From Providencia vermicola (GTDB lineage Bacteria > Pseudomonadota > Gammaproteobacteria > Enterobacterales > Enterobacteriaceae), in NCBI RefSeq assembly GCF_010748935.1, contig NZ_CP048796.1:809001-873000 (forward strand): a stretch of 64,000 nt of DNA. The letters run 5' to 3'. The notes below the pieces were generated by a model. The model saw only the letters and a program-made list of their open reading frames with translations, was not told where the DNA came from and did not search any database. Position 1 is the first letter of the stretch. Each line of letters opens with the position of its first letter. Below, piece by piece: positions 31,294 to 40,349 of this stretch. The position numbers and the translations under genes were made by a program.

Positions 31294-33039
31294 GTGCGAT
31301 TATTTTCACAACTTGGCTGGTATTTTTTGAGTGAATGGCGACGCTATGTTGGTGCGGTTTGCTTTTTAATCATTATAGCTATCTTACAGCTTGTTCCACC
31401 GCGACTTGTGGGGATCGTTGTGGATGGGATTAGCAATCAAACCATGGCTACAACTCAGTTAGTGTCGTATGTGGCATTGATGTTATTCATTGCTGTTGTT
31501 GTATACGGTCTTCGTTATGTCTGGCGTATTTGGTTATTTGGTGCGTCTTATAAGCTAGCGGTGCAATTACGACAAAAATTTTACCGTCAATTAAGTCTAC
31601 AAAATCAATCTTTCTATCAAAGATACCGAACAGGAGATTTGATTGCTCGAACCACTAATGATGTTGACCGAGTGGTATTTGCTGCGGGGGAAGGAGTGCT
31701 CACATTTGTTGACTCATTAGTTATGGGCTGTGCTGTATTGGTCATGATGAGCGTGGAAATTAGTTGGCAACTAACATTATTAGCATTGATTCCAATGCCT
31801 ATTATGGCGTTAGTGATTAAACGTTATGGTGATCAATTACATCATCGATTTAAACATGCTCAAGGTGCATTCTCTTCATTAAATAATCATGCACAAGAGA
31901 GCTTAACCAGCATTCGCATGATAAAGGCTTTTGGCCTTGAGGATCATCAATCAAATCAGTTCGAACAAGTCGCGACTGAGGCGGGTCGACGCAATATGCA
32001 TGTCGCTAGAGTTGATGCCCGTTTTGACCCGACGATTTTTATTGCTATCGGTATGGCAAACCTCTTGGCTATCGCTGGGGGGAGTTGGATGGTGCTGCAT
32101 GACACGCTGACTCTCGGAGAACTCACTAGCTTTGTCATGTATTTGGGATTAATGATTTGGCCTATGCTAGCGTTGGCATGGATGTTTAACATCGTTGAAC
32201 GTGGTAGCGCAGCCTATAGCCGTATCCGTGCTTTACTGGATGAACCTATAGACATTGAAGATGGTCAGCAATCTCTTCTAGGCGAAAGAGGAGAATTACA
32301 GGCGCATATTAAGGCGTTTTGTTATCCAGAAGCGGAACGGGTCGCGCTTCATGATATTCATTTCACACTCCCACCCGGTCAGTTTTTGGGAATTTGCGGA
32401 CCAACAGGTTCAGGCAAATCAACACTACTTGCATTAATTCAGCGTCAATTCGATGTGACTGAAGGGGAAATCCACTACCAAGGTAAGCCGCTGCCTGAGA
32501 TTCGCTTAAATGAATGGCGAAGTCGATTAGCTGTTGTTAATCAATCTCCTTTTTTATTTTCTGATACTGTGGCAGGGAATATCGCATTAGGTAGCCCACA
32601 AGCAACAATAGAGCAAATTGAGGAAGCGGCACGTATTGCTTGCGTGCATGATGATATCCTGAGGTTACCGGAAGGTTACCAAACACAGGTTGGTGAGCGA
32701 GGCGTTATGTTGTCTGGGGGACAAAAACAGCGGCTCTCGATTGCACGAGCTATTTTGCAAAAAGCAGAAATTTTAATTTTAGATGATGCTCTCTCGGCTG
32801 TTGATGGGCAGACGGAACATGCTATTTTACAAAACTTGAGCCGTTGGCGTGAAGGCAAGACATTGATTATTACTGCACATCGTCTATCTGCATTAGTTGA
32901 GGCTGATAATATTTTAGTCTTGTCCCAAGGAAGTATTGTGTCTGAAGGTATTCATTCAACACTCACTGTTCAACCGGGTTGGTATAAAGATATGTATCAT
33001 TATCAACAAATTGAAGCGGCTTTGGATGGTGATTTATGA
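31294..33039 (+). CDS. mdlA: ABC exporter half-transporter MdlA
   Basis: Inner-membrane ABC exporter half (multidrug-resistance-like), expected to pair with MdlB; substrate unproven. It has 581 aa (E. coli 590) from a GTG start giving [11 protein letters not shown] as in E. coli. Six TM segments fill about 1-300, then the ATPase domain with Walker [10 protein letters not shown], signature LSGGQ and Walker [13 protein letters not shown]. The catalytic Glu after Walker B is Asp, so this site is probably the degenerate one of the heterodimer. Stop overlaps mdlB start by 4 bp (ATGA). Confidence 0.95.
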   Translation: MRLFSQLGWYFLSEWRRYVGAVCFLIIIAILQLVPPRLVGIVVDGISNQTMATTQLVSYVALMLFIAVVVYGLRYVWRIWLFGASYKLAVQLRQKFYRQLSLQNQSFYQRYRTGDLIARTTNDVDRVVFAAGEGVLTFVDSLVMGCAVLVMMSVEISWQLTLLALIPMPIMALVIKRYGDQLHHRFKHAQGAFSSLNNHAQESLTSIRMIKAFGLEDHQSNQFEQVATEAGRRNMHVARVDARFDPTIFIAIGMANLLAIAGGSWMVLHDTLTLGELTSFVMYLGLMIWPMLALAWMFNIVERGSAAYSRIRALLDEPIDIEDGQQSLLGERGELQAHIKAFCYPEAERVALHDIHFTLPPGQFLGICGPTGSGKSTLLALIQRQFDVTEGEIHYQGKPLPEIRLNEWRSRLAVVNQSPFLFSDTVAGNIALGSPQATIEQIEEAARIACVHDDILRLPEGYQTQVGERGVMLSGGQKQRLSIARAILQKAEILILDDALSAVDGQTEHAILQNLSRWREGKTLIITAHRLSALVEADNILVLSQGSIVSEGIHSTLTVQPGWYKDMYHYQQIEAALDGDL

Positions 33040-34820
33040 GTCAGAAAAAACCACTATGGCCAGCCTTAAAACGTCTACTAAGCTATGGAAAAGCGCATCG
33101 TAGTACGATGACATTGGCTATTATCATGCTATGGGTTGCTGCGGCCGCCGAAGTGAGTGGACCTTTGTTGATTAGTTATTTCATTGACAACATGGTTGCC
33201 AAGAAACAAATCATTATGCCACTCACAATATATCTAGCAGTTGGCTTTGTGCTATTGCAGGTTATTGCAGCACTTCTTCATTATTATCAAACTATCTTAT
33301 TCAATAAATCAGCGGTAGGTGTTGTACAGACTTTACGTACCGATGTTATGAATTCGGCGTTAAGACAACCGTTGAGTGCTTTTGATAAACAGCCTGTAGG
33401 ACAAATTATTTCTCGCGTGACTAATGACACAGAGGTCATTAAAGATCTATTTGTGACCGTCGTACCCACTGTGTTCCGTAGCTTAGCGCTAATTTGTGCC
33501 ATGTTAGTTGCTATGTTTACTCTGGAATGGCGTATGGCTTTGGTCGCCATTATGATCTTTCCTGCGGTAGTGGTCGTGATGCTTATCTATCAAAAATTGA
33601 GTACACCCATTGTCCGTCGAGTGCGTTCTTATCTTGCCGATATTAATAATGGATTTAATGAAGTGATTAATGGCATGACGGTTATTCAGCAATTTCGCCA
33701 ACAAGCTCGATTTGGTGAGAAAATGCTTGAAGCAAGCCAAGATCACTATCTCGCGAGAATGAAAGCATTAAAACTCGATGGGGTGTTATTGCGTCCCCTA
33801 TTAAGTTTAATTTCCGCGTCAGTGCTTTGCGGATTGCTACTTTTATTCGGTTTTGATGGTACAGCGACCATTGGGGTGGGGGTGCTCTATGCCTTTATCA
33901 ACTACCTTGGCCGCTTAAATGAGCCATTAATTGAGCTGACTTCCCAGCAATCGATGTTGCAGCAAGCTGTGGTCTCAGGGGAACGCGTATTTGAGTTAAT
34001 GGATAGCCCGAAACAAGGTTATGGCGAGAATGTACAGCCATTACAGGGAGGGGCTATCGATATTCAAGATTTATCATTTGCTTACCGCGAAGATAAAAAA
34101 GTCTTAACAGATATTAATCTTCATGTGCCTGAGAATAGCTTTGTTGCGCTTGTTGGGCATACAGGAAGCGGTAAAAGTACCATCGCAAACCTAATTATGG
34201 GGTATTACCCTTGGCAACAAGGTGAAATCCTACTCGATGGTAGACCGTTACACTCTCTATCTCACCAAGTTTTACGTAATGGCATCGCAATGGTGCAACA
34301 AGATCCGGTCGTACTCGCGGCTTCCTTCTTTGATAATGTTGCGTTAGGGCGTGATGTAACACAAGAAAAAGTTTGGCAAGTATTAGAAACTGTGCAGCTA
34401 GCTGAGCACGTTCGTTTACTTCCTGATGGCTTGGATTCATTATTGGGTGAACAAGGAAATACACTGTCAGTTGGGCAAAGACAGCTGTTAGCCATGGCGC
34501 GAGTATTAGTGGTAACACCGAAAATACTGATCCTTGATGAGGCAACAGCGAATATTGATTCAGGAACGGAGCAGTCGATCCAAAAAGCACTGCGTATTAT
34601 TCGCCAGACAACTACGCTAGTTGTTATTGCCCATCGATTATCCACGATAGTCGATGCCGATCAAATTGTTGTGCTTCATCGTGGTGCAATTGTTGAAAAA
34701 GGAAAGCACACTCAATTACTGCAACAAAAAGGGCGCTATTACCAAATGTATCAACTTCAGCAGGTTGGTGAATCGCTCAATTTACATGATGATGTTGAGC
34801 CTGAAACAATATTGAACTGA
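33036..34820 (+). CDS. mdlB: ABC exporter half-transporter MdlB
   Basis: Partner of MdlA. It has 594 aa (E. coli 593). Six TM segments are followed by an ATPase domain with Walker [10 protein letters not shown], signature LSVGQ (non-canonical second Gly) and Walker [13 protein letters not shown] with an intact catalytic Glu. In the heterodimer this Glu faces MdlA's canonical LSGGQ, giving one competent and one degenerate ATP site. ATGA overlap with mdlA; terminator follows. Confidence 0.95.
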   Translation: MSQKKPLWPALKRLLSYGKAHRSTMTLAIIMLWVAAAAEVSGPLLISYFIDNMVAKKQIIMPLTIYLAVGFVLLQVIAALLHYYQTILFNKSAVGVVQTLRTDVMNSALRQPLSAFDKQPVGQIISRVTNDTEVIKDLFVTVVPTVFRSLALICAMLVAMFTLEWRMALVAIMIFPAVVVVMLIYQKLSTPIVRRVRSYLADINNGFNEVINGMTVIQQFRQQARFGEKMLEASQDHYLARMKALKLDGVLLRPLLSLISASVLCGLLLLFGFDGTATIGVGVLYAFINYLGRLNEPLIELTSQQSMLQQAVVSGERVFELMDSPKQGYGENVQPLQGGAIDIQDLSFAYREDKKVLTDINLHVPENSFVALVGHTGSGKSTIANLIMGYYPWQQGEILLDGRPLHSLSHQVLRNGIAMVQQDPVVLAASFFDNVALGRDVTQEKVWQVLETVQLAEHVRLLPDGLDSLLGEQGNTLSVGQRQLLAMARVLVVTPKILILDEATANIDSGTEQSIQKALRIIRQTTTLVVIAHRLSTIVDADQIVVLHRGAIVEKGKHTQLLQQKGRYYQMYQLQQVGESLNLHDDVEPETILN

Positions 34821-34826
34821 TTATTT

Positions 34827-34843
34827 TGCACACTTTTAATGCA
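34827..34843 (+). promoter_or_regulatory. Candidate NtrC site upstream of glnK
   Basis: TGCA-N9-TGCA (TGCACACTTTTAATGCA) has the 17-bp dyad spacing of NtrC sites (TGCACC...GGTGCA). It is centred about 108 bp upstream of the predicted sigma54 start. Confidence 0.45.
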
Positions 34844-34847
34844 TAAG

Positions 34848-34880
34848 AAAAAAGCCACTCGAGAGAGTGGCTTTTTTTTT
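34848..34880 (+). terminator. Terminator after mdlB
   Basis: Stem AAAGCCACTC/GAGTGGCTTT with a GAGA loop and nine T. Confidence 0.9.
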
Positions 34881-34914
34881 GCCATTACTGTTTGAATTAT
34901 AAGCCTAATTAATT

Positions 34915-34931
34915 TTGGCATGTTATTTGCC
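34915..34931 (+). promoter_or_regulatory. Sigma54 promoter of glnK-amtB
   Basis: TTGGCATGTTATTTGCC keeps the invariant GG (-24) and GC (-12) with the exact spacing of the sigma54 consensus TTGGCACGNNNNTTGC. About 80 bp before glnK. Confidence 0.8.
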
Positions 34932-34975
34932 TTAAGGTTTTTGCAATCAGTGATGTTGCTATCGCGCACCTTTAG

Positions 34976-35350
<375 letters not shown>

Positions 35351-35360
35351 GAGAACAGCG

Positions 35361-36644
35361 ATGAGTAAATTGTTTCAGGTTTTATGTTGGTTATTTATAG
35401 CGAGTTTTCCTGTGAATGTGTTTGCTGCTGAGGACGGTGTAGATAAAGCCGACAATGCATTTATGATGGTTTGTACTGCATTGGTCTTATTTATGATCAT
35501 TCCTGGTATCGCTTTATTTTATGGCGGATTACTGAGAAGCAAAAACGTATTGTCACTTATGGCTCAAACGATGGTTATTTTTGCTCTCGTTTCGGTCATT
35601 TGGGTGATATATGGTTATAGCTTGTCCTTTAGTGAAGGAAATGATTTTTTCGGTGGATTAAGCCAATTTATGCTTAAAGGAATTAGCGTCGAAAGCTTAG
35701 CAGCAACGATCCCACAATTTGTTCATGTGGCATTCCAAGGGGCTTTTGCCAGTTTAACGGTTGCGCTGGTGGTTGGTGCTTTAGGCGAAAGGATTAAATT
35801 TTCAGCCATACTGATATTTGCTTTTATTTGGACAACTTTTGCTTATTTACCTATGGCTCATATGGTATGGGGCGGGGGATTACTTGCCCAAGATGGCGCA
35901 CTGGATTTTGCGGGGGGAACAGTTGTTCATATTAATGCAGCAGTCGCTGGGCTTGTTGGTGCTTACTTACTTGGAAAAAGAACGGGTTTCGGAAAAGAAG
36001 CCATAAAACCCCATAATTTGCCGATGGTATTTATGGGAACCGCGATCTTATTTATTGGTTGGTTCGGTTTCAATGCTGGGTCTGCTGGAAGTGCGAATTC
36101 TATTGCAGCTTTGGCCTTTATTAATACCGTTGTAGCGGCATCCGGCGCAATTTTATCTTGGGTACTTGCGGAGTGGGTGTTTAGAGATAAACCGTCATTA
36201 TTGGGGGCTTGTTCTGGCTGTTTAGCTGGATTAGTCGGCATCACACCGGCAGCCGGTACGGTTGGAATTGCTGGCGCATTGGTAATAGGCCTAATATCTG
36301 GGGTTGCTGGATTATGGGGGGTGGTCGTTTTAAAACGTTGGTTAAAAGTCGACGATGTATGTGATGTTTTTGGCGTACACGGTGTTTGTGGCGTAGTTGG
36401 TTGCTTATTAACAGGCGTATTTACCTCTGCAACATTAGGAGGGTTAGGTTATGCCGAGGGAGTGACAATGCTTAAACAAGTTGGTGTTCAGGCATTTAGC
36501 ATACTAATCTGTGTGATTTGGACTGCAATTGTCGCTTATTTGGCATTTTTGATAGCGGATAAACTAACAGGTTTACGTGTTGAGGTTGAACAAGAAAGAG
36601 AGGGACTCGATATTACCTATCATGGTGAGAGTGCTTATAATTAA
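35361..36644 (+). CDS. amtB: Ammonium channel AmtB
   Basis: Trimeric inner-membrane channel for ammonium/ammonia, gated by GlnK. The start at 35361 is set by AGGAGA 8 bp upstream; the open frame running back into glnK is not used. It has 427 aa (E. coli 428), with a cleavable N-terminal signal ending near VFAAE. Conserved pore elements: DKADNAFMM, the twin-His pair in AHMVWGGG and VFGVHGVCG, and ALDFAGGTVVHINA. The C-terminal tail EREGLDITYHGESAYN is the GlnK-regulated segment. Confidence 0.97.
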   Translation: MSKLFQVLCWLFIASFPVNVFAAEDGVDKADNAFMMVCTALVLFMIIPGIALFYGGLLRSKNVLSLMAQTMVIFALVSVIWVIYGYSLSFSEGNDFFGGLSQFMLKGISVESLAATIPQFVHVAFQGAFASLTVALVVGALGERIKFSAILIFAFIWTTFAYLPMAHMVWGGGLLAQDGALDFAGGTVVHINAAVAGLVGAYLLGKRTGFGKEAIKPHNLPMVFMGTAILFIGWFGFNAGSAGSANSIAALAFINTVVAASGAILSWVLAEWVFRDKPSLLGACSGCLAGLVGITPAAGTVGIAGALVIGLISGVAGLWGVVVLKRWLKVDDVCDVFGVHGVCGVVGCLLTGVFTSATLGGLGYAEGVTMLKQVGVQAFSILICVIWTAIVAYLAFLIADKLTGLRVEVEQEREGLDITYHGESAYN

Positions 36645-36695
36645 CTTGTATTTATATGATGTTAGTTAGTACTCACATTATATATACCCAATAAG

Positions 36696-36722
36696 AATGG
36701 CAGATCAATAGATTCTGCCATT
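36696..36722 (+). terminator. Hairpin after amtB
   Basis: Perfect 9-bp stem AATGGCAGA/TCTGCCATT with a 9-nt loop and no clear T-run. Probable end of the glnK-amtB message. Confidence 0.5.
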
Positions 36723-36794
36723 CAAACATGGAAAATACTCTTCTCACAATAATAATGAAGGGCTGTGACGCATGAACGAATAGAGTTTTAATAT

Positions 36795-36832
36795 AAAAGG
36801 ATAAGATAAGAGGTGAGCCTTCTATCTTACCC
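36795..36832 (-). terminator. Terminator of tesB
   Basis: Long stem of about 12 bp (GGTAAGATAGAAGG with CCTCTTATCTTATCC) followed by TTTT on the minus strand. Confidence 0.65.
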
Positions 36833-36871
36833 TATTTAGTTAGTGAGTACTTGCGTTGGTTTACCTGCCAA

Positions 36872-37738
36872 TTAACGCGGCTTTCTTTTACGGATCACCC
36901 CTTCTTGGACCGCTGTTGCTACTAGCTCCCCACTTTGGTTATAAATTTGTCCTTTAACAAACCCACGGCCTCCAGAGGCTGAAGGACTCTCTATAGCATA
37001 GAGTAGCCAGTCATCAATTTTAAAGGGGCGGTGGTACCACATAGAATGGTCAATTGTGGCAACCTGTAAGTCTCTCTCCATAAAGCCACGGCCATGTGGT
37101 TGGAGCGTTGCGGGGAGAAAATTATAGTCAGACGCATAGCCCAATAAATAATTATGTAATGATGGAATATCAGGCAATTGCCCTTTCGCTTTAAACCAAA
37201 TATAGCGAAACGGTTCCTGTGGGGGAGTGTCGAAAGGACTATAAAACTCGATTGGACGAAACTCAAAAGGGTTTGGGCGCAAAGCATACTTTTTAACAGA
37301 TTCGGGTAACTGAGCAGCCAAACGCTGGATGATGTCATCTTGAGAGATTAATGTTTCTGGTGATGGGACTTCAGGCATTAAATTTTGATGGTTAAATCCA
37401 TCCTCTTGGGATTGGAAAGATGCCGTCATAAAAAAGATAGGCTTACCATGTTGTATTGCACTGACTCGTCGTGTGCTAAAACTGCCGCCATCTCTTAATA
37501 TCTCTACATCATAAACAATTGGGCGCTGGCTATCACCTGGGCGTAAGAAGTAGCTATGGAATGAATTAATTAAGCGATCTTCAGGAATGGTTTGTTCTGC
37601 CGCATACATGGCTTGGCCAACGACTTGCCCACCGAAAACTTGAGGTAGTCCGAGATCTTCACTTTGACCACGAAAAATACCTTCTTCAATCTTTTCCAAT
37701 TCTAATAGGCTGATTAAATTTTGTAATTCTGGACTCAT
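36872..37738 (-). CDS. tesB: Acyl-CoA thioesterase II
   Basis: Tetrameric double-hot-dog thioesterase hydrolysing medium- to long-chain acyl-CoA. It has 288 aa (E. coli 286). The catalytic Asp-Thr-Gln triad lies in the [16 protein letters not shown] and TAVQEGVI segments; the N-terminal [22 protein letters not shown] is conserved. It follows glnK-amtB in convergent orientation, as in E. coli. Confidence 0.96.
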   Translation of the reverse strand: MSPELQNLISLLELEKIEEGIFRGQSEDLGLPQVFGGQVVGQAMYAAEQTIPEDRLINSFHSYFLRPGDSQRPIVYDVEILRDGGSFSTRRVSAIQHGKPIFFMTASFQSQEDGFNHQNLMPEVPSPETLISQDDIIQRLAAQLPESVKKYALRPNPFEFRPIEFYSPFDTPPQEPFRYIWFKAKGQLPDIPSLHNYLLGYASDYNFLPATLQPHGRGFMERDLQVATIDHSMWYHRPFKIDDWLLYAIESPSASGGRGFVKGQIYNQSGELVATAVQEGVIRKRKPR

Positions 37739-38062
37739 AGCAACCTTGAATATTGATTAATAAATATCAGATGATTGTATTTTCCCATTAATACATAAAA
37801 ATAGGTAGACTGTTTTTGTGTTATCGATTTTACGTCGCAAAGTGATGAGGATAGCGGCTTGCGACTTGAAACACCTTATTGCCTAGGCTGAATATGACTT
37901 TTTTATGAAATTTATATCTTGATATGCGCAGTTACATTTTGAGATAGTATTTTATTGATAGTTATTTTTGGCTATAATCTGATCTTTGGTGGTTAAAAAT
38001 TACAACTAAAATGAAATAATGTAAATATCCTCTGATAACAAATTGTTTTTTAGGCAATTATT
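37739..38062. other. Divergent promoter interval tesB-ybaY
   Basis: 324 bp of AT-rich DNA between divergent genes. I see no gene and no clear operator; it must contain the promoters of both neighbours. Confidence 0.4.
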
Positions 38063-38521
38063 ATGAAATTAAACCTATTTATCATTAGCTTTATCGCGTT
38101 GGCTTTTTTAGGGGGGTGTGAAGGTAATAATAATAAAGCGAATGAGACAAAGTTAGGTCATCACAGTCATCCAACGAAAAAAAGTGTGGATGCGAAGGTT
38201 ATCAAGGGGCAAATGGTTATCCCGCAACAAACGGTATTGCCTGGAAATGCATTAATTACGGTGACCTTAGCTGATATTTCTATCGCTGAGTTACCTGATT
38301 TGATTTTGGCGCAAAAATATTATCAAGTAAAAGAGAAGCAATTTGTCTTTCCTTTTGAACTGAGCTACCAAAAGGATGAAGTACGTCAGAATGCACATCT
38401 TGCGCTAAGAGCTACGGTGTCTGTTGATGGTGATTTATGGTTTGTTTCAAAGGCTGAAAGTATAGTGATGAATGATGGCGTCACAAATAATATTCAATTA
38501 GTACTTGAGCCTACGAAATAA
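38063..38521 (+). CDS. ybaY: YbaY/YscW-family lipoprotein
   Basis: Predicted lipoprotein: the signal ends at lipobox LGGC with Cys19, followed by Glu at +2. It has 152 aa (E. coli YbaY about 190). The body (about 50-150) has the YscW-like beta-sandwich pattern: VIKGQMVIPQQTVLPGNALITVTLADISIA, FPFELSYQKDEV and AHLALRATVSVDG. The biological role is not established. Located between tesB and ffs as in E. coli. Confidence 0.88.
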   Translation: MKLNLFIISFIALAFLGGCEGNNNKANETKLGHHSHPTKKSVDAKVIKGQMVIPQQTVLPGNALITVTLADISIAELPDLILAQKYYQVKEKQFVFPFELSYQKDEVRQNAHLALRATVSVDGDLWFVSKAESIVMNDGVTNNIQLVLEPTK

Positions 38522-38593
38522 TTGAGTCTATTTTTATCAAGCTTAATAGTGATTTGCTATTGTGTAATAAACCAGCACTTAACAGCACTTTCC

Positions 38594-38622
38594 TTGCTAT
38601 TTTAGTCATCATCAAGCATAAT
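38594..38622 (+). promoter_or_regulatory. Sigma70 promoter of ffs
   Basis: TTGCTA (38594-38599), 17 bp, CATAAT (38617-38622). The predicted start is about 22 nt before the mature 4.5S RNA, close to the RNase P-removed leader known in E. coli. Confidence 0.6.
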
Positions 38623-38650
38623 GCCACCTGCTTTTTAGGAAGCAATCAAT

Positions 38651-38764
38651 GGGGGCTCTGTTGGTTCTCCCGCAACGCTAACTTGTTAACTAGGTCAGGT
38701 CCGGAAGGAAGCAGCCATGGCAGGGGATGTGTGTGCCGGGATGTCGCTGGCAGGGCTCCCACCC
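38651..38764 (+). ncRNA. ffs: 4.5S signal recognition particle RNA
   Basis: 114-nt RNA pairing end to end (GGGGGCTCTG with CAGGGCTCCC). It has the GGAAGGAAGCAGCC-type asymmetric loop and GGTCAGGTCCGGAAGG tetraloop region that bind Ffh. It is almost identical to E. coli 4.5S RNA, including the CCACCC 3' end. Partners Ffh in co-translational targeting. Confidence 0.97.
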
Positions 38765-39131
38765 AATCATAAGCCGTTCACTTATCTTTCTTCCATTTAT
38801 CCCTTATTATTTTTTAGTCTTATATACAACTAAAAATGATATTCATAATACAAGTGTAAGTTATGGATTATTCATTTTGGCGACGAATGGGATAGCTCGA
38901 CCATTATTTATAGGGCGCTACAAATTTTTATGAATAAACATTGCACTATTGTTTAAGCATTAAAAGCTAAATCTATCTAGTGGGCAACGATTATGTTTAG
39001 ATAAGTAAAGTCTATGTAGAATGGTGATATTTTTTTGTAATAATTAATAAATTAAAGTCAATACACACATTAAGCCGATAAAATAAATTACCGGCTATAA
39101 CCAGTTATTATCTGAGCATATTAATAAGTAG
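38765..39131. other. Non-coding interval ffs-hha
   Basis: 367 bp, AT-rich. Contains the downstream part of ffs and a weak GCCG/CGGC hairpin (39074-39095) that may end the hha transcript. No gene seen; E. coli ybaZ/atl is absent here. Confidence 0.4.
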
Positions 39132-39335
39132 TTATCTAACAAATTTCCAAACAGAGGCTGGAATTTTGTCATAAAGTTTATTCATAGTGAGTTCTGCAAG
39201 ACGGTGATCTGCGGCTGAGTAAAATAGTTCCAGCTCGTCTTCAGAAAGCTCATACTTATTTTTTTCAATAACACGCTCAAGTGTATCGATGGTTGTGCAT
39301 TTTCTTAAACGCATCAGATAATCAGTTTTGGTCAT
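39132..39335 (-). CDS. hha: Haemolysin expression-modulating protein Hha
   Basis: Small nucleoid co-factor that binds H-NS and increases silencing of horizontally acquired genes. It has 67 aa (E. coli 72; a few N-terminal residues shorter). [20 protein letters not shown], the helix [18 protein letters not shown] and [20 protein letters not shown] are nearly invariant in the family. Paired with tomB upstream (78-bp gap), the usual antitoxin-toxin-like arrangement. Confidence 0.96.
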   Translation of the reverse strand: MTKTDYLMRLRKCTTIDTLERVIEKNKYELSEDELELFYSAADHRLAELTMNKLYDKIPASVWKFVR

Positions 39336-39413
39336 AATACCCTTTCTTTTATTGATAATTAAAAATCTTTATAACATGCTATGTTATAGTTTATTTAGTG
39401 GTGAATAATATCT

Positions 39414-39782
39414 TTAGGTCTTGCTTGCAGGGCATTTTAAATCATCATCAAGTACAGCGACAAGATTTTGATTCATACTCTGCCAGTCAATAATTTCACT
39501 TAACGTTATTACCGGACTACCGAATAAATCGTAAGTCTCGTCAAGATACTCTTCTACTAATGATATAACGAGATTATCTTTTGGATGTTTGATCTTATAT
39601 TGCCATACAAAGGCGGCTATATGTTCAATAAGCTCATTGAGCCGTACACTTTGTGGTGAGCTTAAATCATTTATCCAATGTGTATTTGTTTTCTGTAAGC
39701 TTGAAATTGCTTCTCTATTCAAACTGTTACACAAGTATTTTAACTCTGATATATCATAATTTTTGGGTGAATATTCATCCAT
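39414..39782 (-). CDS. tomB: Hha toxicity modulator / biofilm regulator TomB
   Basis: Partner and antagonist of Hha in biofilm control. The ATG at 39782 has GGAGG six bases upstream, giving 122 aa (E. coli 124). Conserved segments are MDEYSPKNYDISELKYLCN, LNELIEHIAAFVWQYKIKHP and VEEYLDETYDLF. First gene of tomB-hha. In E. coli acrB lies on the other side; here the neighbourhood changes to mltD. Confidence 0.94.
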   Translation of the reverse strand: MDEYSPKNYDISELKYLCNSLNREAISSLQKTNTHWINDLSSPQSVRLNELIEHIAAFVWQYKIKHPKDNLVISLVEEYLDETYDLFGSPVITLSEIIDWQSMNQNLVAVLDDDLKCPASKT

Positions 39783-39913
39783 AATCACCTCCGCAGGCGA
39801 GACTAACCTTTGCTATGTGTATTTCTATATCAAAATAATCGAGTACAAACTAAATAACACACCTTGATAATTAACTTAAGTATTTATTAATCAATATCTT
39901 AGGTTATATAAAA

Positions 39914-39943
39914 TTGTAAAAAATAGGTGTAGTTTTTTAGAAT
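39914..39943 (+). promoter_or_regulatory. Sigma70-like promoter for candidate sRNA
   Basis: TTGTAA (39914-39919), 18-bp spacer, TAGAAT (39938-39943). No protein gene lies downstream on this strand before a terminator. Confidence 0.4.
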
Positions 39944-39949
39944 TATCAA

Positions 39950-40059
39950 TAATTATATCTGTAATATTCAAATACGGGCTAGCAGCGCTAACAGTTTTCG
40001 CTGTGCTAATAATATAGCACTTTTATTACATAAGTCACCACCTGACTGGTGTTTTTTTT
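39950..40059 (+). ncRNA. Candidate small RNA between tomB and mltD
   Basis: About 110 nt between a plausible promoter and a terminator-like hairpin CACCA/TGGTG (40036-40051) followed by eight T. Two further hairpins lie inside: ACAG/CTGT (39991-40004) and GTGCTA/TAGCAC (40003-40020, overlapping the first by two bases, with TTTTATT after it). I do not recognise the RNA; the inference rests on signals only. Confidence 0.4.
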
Positions 40060-40308
40060 CAAAAATAAAAGTATACCTAGGCCTTTTTGTGCTATTTATA
40101 TCGATTAAACACAATTCTGGGGGAGTTTTATATCAGATTAGCAGTACTTTTCGTTTGTTTACAAAAAATCACGATCAATTTAACTTAAAAAGCGATCTGC
40201 AAAATAATCTTAAAATATTTTTTTAACAATATAGGTTTGGTATTAACGGCTATTGAATATGATATCAATATTGATAAGTATAATTAATTTTTGGTACTAA
40301 ATAAGTAA

Positions 40309-40332
40309 TACCTACCGATTAATCGGTAGGTA
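40309..40332 (-). terminator. Palindromic terminator after mltD
   Basis: Perfect 24-bp palindrome (TACCTACCGATT and its complement), 18 bp downstream of the mltD stop codon. T-tract weak on the minus strand. Confidence 0.55.
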
Positions 40333-40349
40333 CATAAAGAAAAATTATT

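Larger units (their letters stand above)
39783..40349. other. Non-coding synteny junction tomB-mltD
   Basis: 567 bp without a protein gene at the point where E. coli-like gene order jumps from about 10 min to about 5 min. Includes the tomB promoter region, a candidate small-RNA gene and the mltD terminator palindrome. Confidence 0.5.

Noticed and set aside
38554-38772. Plus-strand open frame of 72 codons
   Set aside because: It overlaps the 4.5S RNA gene, has no family features and ends inside the RNA; the RNA explains the sequence.
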